A DNA stretch of 64,000 nucleotides from Gammaproteobacteria bacterium (GCA_009845905.1 VXYS01000004.1:87285-151284), one strand, 5' to 3'; shown: positions 35,551 through 45,824, counted from the first letter of the stretch. A program made the numbers and translations. The notes: generated from the letters alone by a model not told the origin.

Positions 35551-38500
35551 ATGTTGTTTTTGTTATCGAAACACTCCAGGAAAGCAGTCCGTCTCATCGA
35601 AGTGCTGCTGACGTTCGGCCTTACGGCACTGGCGGTCCAAACGGCCAATGCGCAGGAGGAGGAAGCCACGGACACGGCCCTCGAGGAGATCGTTGTCACC
35701 GGGACGCACATCGAGGGCGCCGATGTGGGAGGGCTGTTGCCGGTAACGGTGATGGACTTCGAAGACATTCGGGCAACCGGCGCCGAGATTGGCGATGAGC
35801 TCCTAAGGGCTATCCCGCAGTTCGGCTCAATCGGCATGACGCATGTCCGGGGCGGCATCACGGGCGTCAACGCGGCCCGGGGAGATGTCGCATCGTTCAA
35901 TCTGAGAAGCCTGGGCGAAGGCAATACGCTGGTTCTGATTAACGGCAGGCGGATGGTACTGCACCCCATTACGCAGACCAGTACGGCTTTCGGCGTGCCC
36001 GTTGCGTCGCCAAACGCCAACACCCTGCCGATCGCCGGTCTCAACCGGGTGGAAGTGCTTCGCGACGGCGCGAGTTCGCTGTACGGAGCTGACGCCGTTG
36101 CGGGCGTTGTCAACTACGTCCTTGACGACACGTTCGACGGCTCGGAGGTTTCGATTCGCTATGGCGCCGAGAACGGCACCGGCCGGGACGATCTGTCGAT
36201 AAACGGTGCGATCGGCTTCGAACTGGGCGGCGGCAACACGCACCTGTTGCTTTCCGGAAGCTACATGACCAGCACCGGCGTACTCGCCTCGGAGAAATCG
36301 TATTCAATGACGCAGGACAATCGATCGCGAGCGCCGGAAGAGTTCAGATCGGACACGAGCCTCGACGGGCGTTCCAGCCTGGAGCCCCATTCTCTCGTGA
36401 GTTTCACGGGCCTGGGCTCGTTCCACGTACGTCCTGCGAACATGGTGAGGGACAACGGCGGCATGCTCGGAGTAGCCGATTGCGGTGGCCGGGGACTTGC
36501 CGGCGCGGACCTCGTTTATAACGACGGCGTGCAGGACTTGTGCCTGGACTCGAGCGGCCAGGACCGCGCCCTGCGTCCCAACCGCAATGAAGTCAAGTCG
36601 CTGACGCCGGATGTCGATCGAATCAATCTTTATGCCCGCCTCAGCCATGATCTGGACAACGGTTGGGAACTCTACGGCGAAGGGGCCTACTACTATTCGG
36701 AAGTCAATCGCGTCTGGGAGCAGGCCGCGATCCTGAGCAATGGGCGGTTCTTCGTGCCGGCGGACTACTACTGGAACCCGTTCGGCCCGGTGACGTTCGC
36801 CGACGGCCGTCCGAACCCGAACCGGCTGCCCGGCCTGGACACGTCCATCGTCCCGGCGGAGGGCCTTGGCTTTCGGCTCACCGGTCATCGGCCGGTCGAT
36901 CTGGGGCCCAGACGTGTTGAGGTCGAGAGCTCCAGCTATCGAATGTTGGCGGGTCTGCAGGGCAACCTGGGAGACTGGGATATCGATACCGCCGTCTGGC
37001 ACAGCGAGGCGCGCGTGGACGACACCGCCAGCAATCGCATAAGCACGCCGCTTTTTCAGGCGCAGATGATGCTGGACACCCCGGCCGCCTACAACATTTT
37101 TACCGGCGTCAATCCGAACGATACGACCAGCACCATCGACTCCACCCCGAACCCGCAGTCCAGTATCGATCCTTTCCTGGTCAGCGCATCACGGGACGTC
37201 ACTACTACGCTAACGGCCGTCGACTTTCGGGCTTCGAGGCCGGACCTGTTTTCGTTGCCGGCCGGTGAGGTTGGTATCGCGGTGGGCGCCGAATTCCGGA
37301 GCGAGGACCTAGACGAGGACAACAGTTCGATCTTCGACGGCTCCATGCCCTACATCGATCCGCTGAATCCGAGCCTCGGGCCCGGTCAGGTGACCAATCT
37401 CAGCAGCCTCGAGGGCAGCAGCGTCCGGCCGGACGTTGCCGCGGACCGGGATGTTTCGTCCTTGTACGCGGAACTCCTGATTCCACTTGTGGCGAACAGT
37501 GAAGGAGTGCCGATCGTTGAAGCCCAGGTCGCTGCCCGCTTCGAGGACTTCAGCGACGTCGGCAACATAACCCGCCCGAAGATCGCACTTTCGTGGTTTC
37601 CCAGCGGGTGGCTGCGGTTGCGGGGCTCCTACTCGGAGGGCTTCCGGGCGCCGAATCTGATTCAGCTGAACTCGCCGGGAACGTCCATCACGACCTCGAT
37701 ACAGGATTTTGCCGAGGGCATACTGCTCGGCACCGGCGACCTGAACAGCGGCCCGGCCAACGGCAACTACATTCTGGAAACCTCGGGCAACGCGGCGCTG
37801 AGGCCGGAGGAAAGCGAGCAGACGAGTATCGGTATCGTGTTGACGCCCACGGACGGCCTTACAGTTACGCTGGACTGGTGGGAGATCGAATCGACCGGCG
37901 CCGTGGGCGTGTTCACCGACGAGAACGAGTCGCGCCTCGACGCGGTGCTGCGCGCCGAAGGCAGCTCAAATCCCGCCGTGTTTCGCGACGTGCCGGATGC
38001 GGACAATCCGCTCGGCGAAATCCTGAGGGTCGTGCGTCGCTATGAGAACCTCAACACAAGAAAGGTGAACGGCTACGATGTCCAGGTCATCTATGCGCTG
38101 GAATCGCCCGTCGGCGCCTTTGACTTCCGGCTGAACTGGGCCGAACTCAAGGACTTTGACCAGGAAGCCGGCGGAAACGCGGCGCGACTGGTGGAAGCAG
38201 GGGCAAACCCGAGCGTGCTCGGAGCGACTGTCGGGTCTCTGATCCGGCGGGAGTTCTTCCCGGAGCGGCGGGCCACCTTCAGCGCGCGTTGGGGCAGCAA
38301 CAACTCACTCTGGGAAGTCGGCGCATTCGCTTCCTACGTAAGCGACGTGTTCGAACCGTCGGTAACGAATTCGAATGGCGACTTCATGACGGTCGAGTCG
38401 ATGACCGTCGTTAATGTTCACGCGGCGCGTTACGACCTGCTTGGTGCGGGAAGCGCGATCCGTCTCGGAATCACCAATGTTTTCGACGAGGATCCCCCGC

Positions 38501-38589
38501 TTGCATCGGAGTCGTTTGGATTCGAAGGCGAATTGCACACCAACCGCGCGCAATATGTCTACCTGAGTTTCAGCAGGCGGTTTCAGTAA
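35551..38589 (+). CDS. TonB-dependent outer-membrane receptor, large
   Basis: A 1012-residue receptor. It has a signal peptide ending near ANAQ, a TonB box-like ALEEIVVTGT, a plug domain (LNRVEVLRDGASSLYGADA) and a long beta-barrel ending in YLSFSRRF, with terminal Gln after Phe. Such proteins import bulky ligands using TonB energy. The neighbouring LysR gene, gamma-glutamyltranspeptidase and amino acid enzymes point to peptide-like substrates, by inference only. Confidence 0.92.
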   Translation: MLFLLSKHSRKAVRLIEVLLTFGLTALAVQTANAQEEEATDTALEEIVVTGTHIEGADVGGLLPVTVMDFEDIRATGAEIGDELLRAIPQFGSIGMTHVRGGITGVNAARGDVASFNLRSLGEGNTLVLINGRRMVLHPITQTSTAFGVPVASPNANTLPIAGLNRVEVLRDGASSLYGADAVAGVVNYVLDDTFDGSEVSIRYGAENGTGRDDLSINGAIGFELGGGNTHLLLSGSYMTSTGVLASEKSYSMTQDNRSRAPEEFRSDTSLDGRSSLEPHSLVSFTGLGSFHVRPANMVRDNGGMLGVADCGGRGLAGADLVYNDGVQDLCLDSSGQDRALRPNRNEVKSLTPDVDRINLYARLSHDLDNGWELYGEGAYYYSEVNRVWEQAAILSNGRFFVPADYYWNPFGPVTFADGRPNPNRLPGLDTSIVPAEGLGFRLTGHRPVDLGPRRVEVESSSYRMLAGLQGNLGDWDIDTAVWHSEARVDDTASNRISTPLFQAQMMLDTPAAYNIFTGVNPNDTTSTIDSTPNPQSSIDPFLVSASRDVTTTLTAVDFRASRPDLFSLPAGEVGIAVGAEFRSEDLDEDNSSIFDGSMPYIDPLNPSLGPGQVTNLSSLEGSSVRPDVAADRDVSSLYAELLIPLVANSEGVPIVEAQVAARFEDFSDVGNITRPKIALSWFPSGWLRLRGSYSEGFRAPNLIQLNSPGTSITTSIQDFAEGILLGTGDLNSGPANGNYILETSGNAALRPEESEQTSIGIVLTPTDGLTVTLDWWEIESTGAVGVFTDENESRLDAVLRAEGSSNPAVFRDVPDADNPLGEILRVVRRYENLNTRKVNGYDVQVIYALESPVGAFDFRLNWAELKDFDQEAGGNAARLVEAGANPSVLGATVGSLIRREFFPERRATFSARWGSNNSLWEVGAFASYVSDVFEPSVTNSNGDFMTVESMTVVNVHAARYDLLGAGSAIRLGITNVFDEDPPLASESFGFEGELHTNRAQYVYLSFSRRFQ

Positions 38590-38616
38590 CACCCGCCGGC
38601 ATTGGCAGCCGAAAAC

Positions 38617-38652
38617 CCGGAAGGCGCAATGATGCCTTCCGGATTTTCTTTT
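38617..38652. terminator. Two-way intrinsic terminator
   Basis: Stem CCGGAAGGC (38617-38625) and GCCTTCCGG (38634-38642), flanked by AAAA on the left and ATTTTCTTTT on the right. It ends the receptor transcript and may also serve the convergent ggt gene. Confidence 0.82.
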
Positions 38653-38655
38653 GGC

Positions 38656-40422
38656 TCATTCGGTTCCCAATGTAAGCGCGTTCGGGCGACGGGGGTCGGA
38701 TGCTCCGAAAAGGTAGTGAGTTCCCACTTGAATGGACTGGGTGCTTCCCATGTTGAAGGACTGTTCAATAGTGTGCCCTCGCGATTCGAGAAGTGCGAGC
38801 GTATCGAGATTGAACCCGGGTTCGACCTCCAGGATATCGGGAATCCACTGATGGTGAATTCGACGCTGATTGGTGGCTTCGGCAATGTTCATCCCGAAGT
38901 CGATGACGTTCACGATCATCTGAATGACGGCCGTGATGATGCGGCTCCCATCGGGGCTCCCCACGACGAGAAACACCTTGCCGTCCTTCATTACGATGGT
39001 CGGTGACTGTGAACTGACCGGCCGCTTGCCCTCCTCTACCCTGTTCGCCTGGCTGGCGATGAAACCTTCGGCGCCTTCGATGCCGGCCCTGACGGAAAAC
39101 GTATGAATCTGGTTGTTCAGGAGAATGCCGGTGTCCGATATCGTCAGCCCCGCACCAAAGGAGGACGACAGGGTGTAGGTGTTCGACACCGCCGTACCGT
39201 TCGCGTCAACGATCGAATAGTGTGTTGTCGAACTGCCTTCGTCGAAAGGCGCCAGCCCACCGTTGATCACCGCCGATGGCGTGGCGCGGTCCAGGCGAAT
39301 GTGCGAGGCCCTCTCAGCCGCGTAGCCCTTGTCCGTCAGCTCGCTCACCGGCACGTCGAAAAAGGCGGGGTCCGCCATGTAGTTGCCACGGTCCGCAAAC
39401 GTCAATCGCATGGCTTCGGCCAGGACATGCACGGACTGCGCCGAGTAGCCCCAGCCCTGCAGCGGAAAATTCTCCAGAATGTTGAGCGCTTCCACGATGG
39501 CGATGCCTCCCGAGCTTGGGGGCGGCATCGAGACGATTTCGTAGCCGCGATAGTTGCCTCGTATCGGGCGACGGATGATTGCTTCGTATTCCTCCAGGTC
39601 GCGCCGGTCGATATGGCCCCCGAAACGTTCCATGTCCGAGACGATTTGCTCGGCGACTTCACCGCGATAGAACACGTCCGGTCCCTTCTCGGCGATCAGA
39701 CGCAGCGTGCGGGCTAGCGCCGGCCGCCGCATGACGTCACCGGCCGCGTACGGCTCGCCTCCGGCCTGGTACAGCGAGTCTGCCGTCGCCTGGTTTTGCG
39801 TCAGCCACTCCTTCTTGGACGCAAGCAACTCCGCCAGATCGTGATTGACGGTAAAACCCTCCTCGGCAAGACGGATGGCGGGGGCCAGCAAGTCACTCCA
39901 GGCCAGCGAGCCTCCCTGTTGCCAGGCTTTGTGCAGACCGGCGACCGTGCCGGGGACGCCGACGGCAGGCCAGTCGAATCGGGAGCTGTCCAGCTTTTCG
40001 CCCTGCTCGTCGAGGAAATCGCCGGCTGTGACCCCGGAGGGCGCCGTCTCCCGGTAATCAACGGTGTAGGATTCGTTGGTCGCGGCATCGTGCACGACCA
40101 TGAAGCCACCGCCGCCGATGTTGCCCGCGCGGGGAAGCGTGACGGCCAGGGCGAAGCCCACAGCCACCGCCGCGTCAATGGCGTTGCCCTCACGGTTGAG
40201 GATATCGATACCGACCCGCGTGGCGAAGTCGCTTTGCGTCGAGACCATCGCGCTCGAAGATACGACCGGCAGAAACACGTCGTTGTATCGAACGATGTAC
40301 GCATCCCTGGCGATGTTGTAGGGGCCTTCCTTGTCCTCGGCCAATGCGAAGTCTTGTGCGAAAAGCGCGAGAGCGGCCAGCGAAACAAGCCGTGCCCGGG
40401 TGAGACAAAATCCGGTTCTCAT
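38656..40422 (-). CDS. ggt: Gamma-glutamyltranspeptidase
   Basis: A 588-residue periplasmic enzyme with a signal peptide. It splits glutathione and other gamma-glutamyl compounds. The precursor is self-cleaved before Thr399 in SSTTHYSIVD, giving large and small subunits. GNIGGGGFM, FADRGNYMADP and the SPDGSRIITAV block are also conserved. Start 40422 was chosen for its signal peptide; the frame is open 16 codons further. It converges on the TonB receptor gene and lies divergent to the dehydrogenase gene. Confidence 0.93.
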   Translation of the reverse strand: MRTGFCLTRARLVSLAALALFAQDFALAEDKEGPYNIARDAYIVRYNDVFLPVVSSSAMVSTQSDFATRVGIDILNREGNAIDAAVAVGFALAVTLPRAGNIGGGGFMVVHDAATNESYTVDYRETAPSGVTAGDFLDEQGEKLDSSRFDWPAVGVPGTVAGLHKAWQQGGSLAWSDLLAPAIRLAEEGFTVNHDLAELLASKKEWLTQNQATADSLYQAGGEPYAAGDVMRRPALARTLRLIAEKGPDVFYRGEVAEQIVSDMERFGGHIDRRDLEEYEAIIRRPIRGNYRGYEIVSMPPPSSGGIAIVEALNILENFPLQGWGYSAQSVHVLAEAMRLTFADRGNYMADPAFFDVPVSELTDKGYAAERASHIRLDRATPSAVINGGLAPFDEGSSTTHYSIVDANGTAVSNTYTLSSSFGAGLTISDTGILLNNQIHTFSVRAGIEGAEGFIASQANRVEEGKRPVSSQSPTIVMKDGKVFLVVGSPDGSRIITAVIQMIVNVIDFGMNIAEATNQRRIHHQWIPDILEVEPGFNLDTLALLESRGHTIEQSFNMGSTQSIQVGTHYLFGASDPRRPNALTLGTE

Positions 40423-40527
40423 CAGATACTCCGTGCGTAAGGTCGGTCGGTTGCAACACGCATGCGACATGGAATTCTACGAGTCGCCGGCGCCGGCCAA
40501 TACCGCCGTCTATATGCGGGCGAACAT

Positions 40528-40543
40528 TTGGAATTGGCTAACC
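40528..40543. promoter_or_regulatory. Second candidate LysR operator
   Basis: TTGGAATTGGCTAACC matches the site at 35441 in 14 of 16 bases. It lies between the divergent ggt and dehydrogenase genes and could regulate both. Confidence 0.42.
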
Positions 40544-40593
40544 ATAACGCTAACAGGCATTCTTACGTTCTCAATGCCAATGGAGCTCACACC

Positions 40594-41589
40594 ATGATTG
40601 AACGCATCAAAGCCGTGCAGCTGGGCTGTGGGCCGATCGGCCGCAGCATCGCAAGGCTGGCGGCATCGAGATCCAGCATTGAAATCGTCGGCGCTGTGGA
40701 TCCGGCCTTTTCAGGTCACGACATCGGTGAGATTGTTGAAGATCGAAAACTGAATGGAATGAAAATCTCCAATGATGCGCGCAGCACGATTGAGCAGACA
40801 AACCCCGACATCGTGTTGCACGCTACGGGTTCGTCGCTGGAACAGGTGATGCCTCAATTCGAGCAGATACTGGATTTCGGCGTGGACATCGTCTCCACCT
40901 GCGAGGAGATGTCATACCCTTTTTTCCATCACCCGAAACTGTCACGGAAGCTCGACGACCTTGCGATGCGGCACGACGCGACGGTGCTCGCCAACGGAGT
41001 GAACCCCGGATTTCTCATGGATGTCTGGCCGGTCTTCATGACCGGCATCCTGCAGGACGTCGAATCGGTGGTCTGCATCCGGGTGCAGGACGCAGCGCAT
41101 CGTCGCCTGCCGTTCCAGAAGAAGATCGGCGCGGGGCTCAGCGTCGGCGAATTTCAGCAACGCGTCGCCGACGGGCACATTCGGCACGTAGGGCTGCCTG
41201 AATCGGTGGCCATGATCGCAGCCGGTCTCGGTTTGCATCTGGACGATGTAGTCGAGACCATAGAGCCGGTCGTGGCCGATCATGAAGTGAGCAGCAAGGA
41301 CTTGTCGGTTGCGGCGGGACAGGTGGCGGGCGTGAGGCAGGTAGCGAACGGCCTTATCGCCGGCGCCGAAATTATTCGTCTCGAATTCAACGCATACATT
41401 GGCGCGGAAGGGCCTCATGACGCTGTGTACATCAAGGGACTGCCGGACCTGGATGTCGTCATAAAGGGCGGCGTGCACGGCGATCTGGCCACCGCGTCGG
41501 CCGTAGTGAACGTCGTTCCCCGCGCCATCAGTGCGCCGCCCGGCCTGAAGACAATGATCGACATCCCGCCTGTTGCGGCATTCCGGTAA
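40594..41589 (+). CDS. 2,4-diaminopentanoate dehydrogenase-like / dihydrodipicolinate reductase-fold protein
   Basis: A 331-residue NAD(P)-binding protein. The Rossmann motif is LGCGPIGRSIARLAA near residue 9, and the C-terminal half resembles the dihydrodipicolinate reductase fold. The best match in memory is 2,4-diaminopentanoate dehydrogenase of ornithine degradation, but similar proteins act on other amino acids. The ATG at 40594 puts the motif at the start; upstream codons fall in the regulatory gap. Neighbours fit amino acid catabolism. Confidence 0.7.
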   Translation: MIERIKAVQLGCGPIGRSIARLAASRSSIEIVGAVDPAFSGHDIGEIVEDRKLNGMKISNDARSTIEQTNPDIVLHATGSSLEQVMPQFEQILDFGVDIVSTCEEMSYPFFHHPKLSRKLDDLAMRHDATVLANGVNPGFLMDVWPVFMTGILQDVESVVCIRVQDAAHRRLPFQKKIGAGLSVGEFQQRVADGHIRHVGLPESVAMIAAGLGLHLDDVVETIEPVVADHEVSSKDLSVAAGQVAGVRQVANGLIAGAEIIRLEFNAYIGAEGPHDAVYIKGLPDLDVVIKGGVHGDLATASAVVNVVPRAISAPPGLKTMIDIPPVAAFR

Positions 41590-41623
41590 CGCGTAACGGC
41601 GCGCTCGCCTGACGCGAGCGCTA

Positions 41624-42802
41624 CTACAGGCTTGAAACGAACCGGGCGATACGATCCATGCCCTGGTCGATACGGGGTTGATCGAGCGCGAATGAAATCC
41701 TGACGAATCCCTTCCCGGCGGCGCCGAAACTCGTTCCGTCGATCAGTGCAACGCCCGCTTCCTCCAGGAGGCGGTCCTGAAAGGCGCGCCCCGACAAGCC
41801 CGTTTTCGTGATGTTCGGAAAAACGTAGAACGCGCCGCCCGGCGTCCGGCACGAGAACGGGGAAAGCGCGTTCAGCCGGTTGACCAGTCGTGTCCGGCGC
41901 GACGCAAATTCCGACACCATTGCGGACACGCTGTCCTGGGGCCCCTCCAGCGCCGCAAGACCGCCCATTTGAGCGGCCGTATTCACGCAGGAATGACAGT
42001 TGATGGCCAGCCGCGTGACCTTGTCCATGAGTTGCCGTGGCCATACCGAGTACCCCAGCCGCCATCCCGTCATAGCGTAGGTCTTGCTCCAGCCGTTCAG
42101 CACGATCAGCCGGTCGCGAATCCCGGGGTAGTCGAGAAGGCTCGGAGGGCGGCGTTCGCCAAAGTAGATCCGGTCATAGATCTCGTCGGACAGAATCGCG
42201 ACCTGGGGGTGATCCAGCAGTCCTTCGACCAGGCGATCCATGTCCTGCCTGGCCGTTACCCCGCCGGTTGGGTTGGCCGGTGAGTTCAGGATGATGAGTC
42301 GCGTGCGCTCCGTGACCTGCGGCAGAACCGAATCCGGATCGAGAGAAAAACCGCGCGATTCTTCCAGCCGATACGGCACCGCCGTGGCTCCGGAAAAATC
42401 AATCATCGAGCGATAGATCGGAAACCCGGGGTCCGGAAAAAGGATTTCCGACCCGGACTCGCCGAACAGGAGCATCGCAAAGAACATGACCGGTTTGGCG
42501 CCGGGCGTGACGAAGACCCGGTCGGGCGCGACGTCGACGCCAAGCCGCCCGTGTAGATCGGCCGCAACCGCTTCCCGAAGTACGGGCAGACCCGGCGGAT
42601 CGGTATAGCCATGATCGCCGTCCCGCAGCGCCTTGCGCGCGGCCTCGATCGCCGTCGCCGGCGGTTTGGCGTCAGGCTGTCCGATTCCCAGGTTGATGAC
42701 GTCGCGACCCTCTGCCGCCAGCCGGTTCGCACGCATGAGCACGTCGAATGCGCTTTCCGTGCCCAGGCGGTTCACCCGCGCGGCCAGCGTCGGTTCGTTC
42801 AT
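41624..42802 (-). CDS. PLP-dependent class I/II aminotransferase
   Basis: A 392-residue fold type I aminotransferase. The PLP lysine is in NGWSKTYAMTGWRLGY, with the substrate Arg in FVRISFA and Asn in SPANPTGG. It moves amino groups between amino and keto acids. It lies in a convergent pair with the dehydrogenase gene and 34 bases after the TRAP permease gene on its own strand, suggesting that the imported substrate is an amino acid or close relative. Confidence 0.9.
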   Translation of the reverse strand: MNEPTLAARVNRLGTESAFDVLMRANRLAAEGRDVINLGIGQPDAKPPATAIEAARKALRDGDHGYTDPPGLPVLREAVAADLHGRLGVDVAPDRVFVTPGAKPVMFFAMLLFGESGSEILFPDPGFPIYRSMIDFSGATAVPYRLEESRGFSLDPDSVLPQVTERTRLIILNSPANPTGGVTARQDMDRLVEGLLDHPQVAILSDEIYDRIYFGERRPPSLLDYPGIRDRLIVLNGWSKTYAMTGWRLGYSVWPRQLMDKVTRLAINCHSCVNTAAQMGGLAALEGPQDSVSAMVSEFASRRTRLVNRLNALSPFSCRTPGGAFYVFPNITKTGLSGRAFQDRLLEEAGVALIDGTSFGAAGKGFVRISFALDQPRIDQGMDRIARFVSSL

Positions 42803-42836
42803 GGCGCCGGTTTCCCCGGTGCGACGCAAGCAAGCA

Positions 42837-44153
42837 CTACAACAGCCCCGGCAACCACAGGGAGAGGGCGGGAATGGAGACAATGAGCGCGAGGACGACG
42901 AGTCCGCTCAAAAGGCATGGGACGACGCCTCTGAACGATTCGCCGAGCGGGGTATCGCGGTCGAGCGAGTTGATCACGTAGACGTTCAGGCCGATAGGTG
43001 GAGTAATCAGGCCGATCTCGACCGCGAACAGGGCCAGAACTCCGAACCAGATCGCAATCTGCTCCTCCGTATAGCCCAGGTCGAGCCCGACCAGCAGCGG
43101 GAAAAAGACCGGTACCGTCAACAGGATCATGGCCAGACTGTCCATCACGCAGCCAAGCACCAGGTAGACCAGCAGGATGCCGACCAGTATCAGTATCGGC
43201 GACAGTCCGGACCCCGTCAGCGCGTCAGCCAGCTCGGTCGTGACCTGTGAGAGCGCCAGAAAACTGTTCAGTATTTGCGCGGATATCAGGATGAGGAAGA
43301 TCATCGCGGTGGTCTTCGCCGTCTCGAGCAGACAGGACGTGAAGGCCGCCCAACTCAGCCGGCCCGACGCGATCGCGACCAGGCCGGTAGCCGCGGCGCC
43401 GATGGCGGCGCCCTCCGTCGGGGTGAACAGGCCGAAATAGATGCCGCCGACGACCGACATGAAGATGACCGTTACCGGCCACACCATGCCCAGGCTGCGG
43501 ATGCGTTGGCGTATCGGCAGCGCCTGGACCACGGGACCGGCCTCGGGCTTGAACCGCACATAGGCGGCGATCGCAATCGTGTATCCAAGCGTCGCGATGA
43601 GTCCCGGCACCACCGCGGCAAGAAACAGCTTGCCGATCGACTGCTCGGTGATGACGGCGTATATCACCAGGATCACCGACGGAGGTATCAGGATGCCGAG
43701 CGTTCCGCCGGCCGCCAGGGAGCCGGTGGCCAGACCGCCGGAATAGTTGTGGCGCTTCATCTCGGGCAGGGCCACGGAGGCCATCGTCGCGCCGGTGGCG
43801 ATCGAGGAACCGCAGACGGAGCCGAAGGCGGCGCTCCCGAAGATGGTCGAGATAGCCAGCCCTCCCGGGTAATGGCCCGTCCAGGCGCGCGCCGAGTCGA
43901 ACAAGCGGCGGCCGAGTCCCGCGCGGGTCGCGAACTGGCCCATCAGCAGGAACAGCGGCAGAACCGACAGCGTATAGCTGGATACGCGACCGAAAGGCAC
44001 GGTGTTGAGCAGATTGAGGAATGCCGGCCAGCCCGCGAGCGAGGCGAAACCGAAGCCGCCGGTCACGAACATGGCTATCGCGACCGGCATCCTCAGCGCG
44101 ATCAGCAGCAGGCAGACGCCGAACATCAGGGCGCCGAACTCGACGCTGGTCAT
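42837..44153 (-). CDS. dctM: TRAP transporter large permease (DctM type)
   Basis: A 438-residue membrane protein with about 12 segments and the DctM signatures (PPSVILVIYAVITEQSIGKLF and GLITPPIGLNVYV). It is the transport subunit of a TRAP system driven by the sodium gradient. It overlaps dctQ by four bases. Substrate is set by the DctP subunit. Confidence 0.94.
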   Translation of the reverse strand: MTSVEFGALMFGVCLLLIALRMPVAIAMFVTGGFGFASLAGWPAFLNLLNTVPFGRVSSYTLSVLPLFLLMGQFATRAGLGRRLFDSARAWTGHYPGGLAISTIFGSAAFGSVCGSSIATGATMASVALPEMKRHNYSGGLATGSLAAGGTLGILIPPSVILVIYAVITEQSIGKLFLAAVVPGLIATLGYTIAIAAYVRFKPEAGPVVQALPIRQRIRSLGMVWPVTVIFMSVVGGIYFGLFTPTEGAAIGAAATGLVAIASGRLSWAAFTSCLLETAKTTAMIFLILISAQILNSFLALSQVTTELADALTGSGLSPILILVGILLVYLVLGCVMDSLAMILLTVPVFFPLLVGLDLGYTEEQIAIWFGVLALFAVEIGLITPPIGLNVYVINSLDRDTPLGESFRGVVPCLLSGLVVLALIVSIPALSLWLPGLL

Positions 44154-44632
44154 CGTGCTGAAGACTTCAGGTGGCGAAAGAGCAGCAGAACGCAGACCAT
44201 CGTCAGCAGTCCGGCCCCTGGCAGGGACGAGAAATAGGCCCAGTGGACCGGAATGCCCAAAAACACGGTCGTCTCGCCGTCGTCGAGCTTGTGCGTCGCA
44301 CCGACGAACAGGCGCCAGGTGATCAGGCCCGCAACGATCGCGAACGTGACGTTGTGCACCGCGTCCAGCGCCGACTTGAAACGTGGAGGCATTCTCCCGG
44401 TAAACAACTCGACGACGATATTGGCGTTGGCGATGTGGCAGTACGGGAAAAAGGCGAACACAGCAATCCCGATGGCGAGTTCGGTGATTTCATAGTCGCC
44501 GGGGACGGGAGCATTGAACAGATAGCGCCCGAGGACGCTGACCACCGTCATCCCCATCACCCCGACCAGCAGCAGGCCTCCCGCCAGCGCGAGGGCCCGC
44601 GCCAGCCGCCCAACCCGGCCGTCAGGGCTCAT
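44150..44632 (-). CDS. dctQ: TRAP transporter small permease (DctQ type)
   Basis: A 160-residue protein with four membrane segments. The sequence VVSVLGRYLFNAPVPGDYEI is typical of DctQ. Start 44632 lies 11 bases inside dctP and gives a short basic N-terminus; another start at 44662 would overlap more. It bridges the binding protein and the large permease. Confidence 0.9.
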   Translation of the reverse strand: MSPDGRVGRLARALALAGGLLLVGVMGMTVVSVLGRYLFNAPVPGDYEITELAIGIAVFAFFPYCHIANANIVVELFTGRMPPRFKSALDAVHNVTFAIVAGLITWRLFVGATHKLDDGETTVFLGIPVHWAYFSSLPGAGLLTMVCVLLLFRHLKSSAR

Positions 44633-45692
44633 TGCCGTATTTCGCCACAAGGCGCCTGGCATCCGCGAGCATGGCGTCGCCGTCGTGTCCCATGGCGCCC
44701 ACTCTATCCAACCAGGCTTCGATCACCGGCATGGTGGCCGTTCTCCAACGCTCGCGCTCCGATTCCGAGAGCGGAAACAGCGCATTGCCGCGTTGCACGG
44801 CGAAATTGCGGCCCGGTTCCTCATCGTCCTGCCACAGCCGGCCCAGCCGTTTGGCAAGCGCCATTCCGGTGGACCCGTCGATCGCGTTCCTGATGTCCTC
44901 CGGCAAGCCCAGGTAGCGGGCCTTGTTCATCGCCATCACGAACAGCACACAAGCCAGGGAAGCCTCGGTATGGTTTCGAGTCACCTCCTGGAGGCGGAAG
45001 GGCTGCATGATGGACCAGGCTACCCATACGCCGCCCACAACTCCGCGCGACAGCGCCTCATAGACGTCCGAAACCGGCATGCCGACCGGAACGGCGCCCA
45101 GCGCCTCGATCGTGGCAGCGCTGGCGTGCGAAGGTACTCGAATCTTCACACCTGAAAGATCCTCGAGCCTGCGGACCGGCCGATTGGTGGTGTGGATGTG
45201 GGCGGGTGCGGTGGTATGAAACACCAGGGGAACGGTGTCCGGATATTCATCCTGCATCCATTTGCGATAGAACTCCATCATGGCCTGGCTGGTCGCTTCC
45301 GCACCGCTGCATACGAACGGCAGTTCGAACACCTCCGTCAATGGAAATCGTCCCGGCGAGTAGCCCGGCGAGGTCCAGACGATGTCCACCACGCCGTCGC
45401 GTGCCTGTCCATAGAGGTCCGATAACTTGCCGCCCAACTGCATCGCGGGAAAGACCTGGACCCGCACCTTCCCGCCGGAGCGCTCCTCGAGTTCCCTGGC
45501 CCATGGAACGAGAAACGAACGCACGGAAAGGGCATTGGGAGAATTGAAGGTATGCAGCCGAAGCGTGATCGGTTCGGCGTCCGCGGTATTCAGAAGCGCG
45601 CAGAGTATTGCGGCGGCGGCTGAACCGATCGACCAGCGGCTCAGCCAGCGTTCGCGACGGAAAACTGTTTGCGGAGGTTGTGCGTTTGCCAT
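44622..45692 (-). CDS. dctP: TRAP transporter substrate-binding protein (DctP type)
   Basis: A 356-residue periplasmic protein with an N-terminal signal segment ending near TADAEP. The DctP signatures are present: GVKIRVPSHASAATIEALGA holds the Arg that binds the substrate carboxylate, and VPVGMPVSDVYEALSRGVV follows it. It therefore likely binds an organic acid such as a keto or amino acid. It is first in the dctPQM set, which is followed by an aminotransferase. Confidence 0.92.
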   Translation of the reverse strand: MANAQPPQTVFRRERWLSRWSIGSAAAAILCALLNTADAEPITLRLHTFNSPNALSVRSFLVPWARELEERSGGKVRVQVFPAMQLGGKLSDLYGQARDGVVDIVWTSPGYSPGRFPLTEVFELPFVCSGAEATSQAMMEFYRKWMQDEYPDTVPLVFHTTAPAHIHTTNRPVRRLEDLSGVKIRVPSHASAATIEALGAVPVGMPVSDVYEALSRGVVGGVWVAWSIMQPFRLQEVTRNHTEASLACVLFVMAMNKARYLGLPEDIRNAIDGSTGMALAKRLGRLWQDDEEPGRNFAVQRGNALFPLSESERERWRTATMPVIEAWLDRVGAMGHDGDAMLADARRLVAKYGNEP

Positions 45693-45824
45693 TGAATGTA
45701 ACTGGCCAATGCGTGTGCGAAAATGCCTCGACGAGCAGCGGGGAGGCCTCGCCAGGCACCCCGGCGGCCGACATACAGTACCCGATTATTCGCCGCCGCG
45801 CTCCTCAGGAACAGGAATCAGGAC

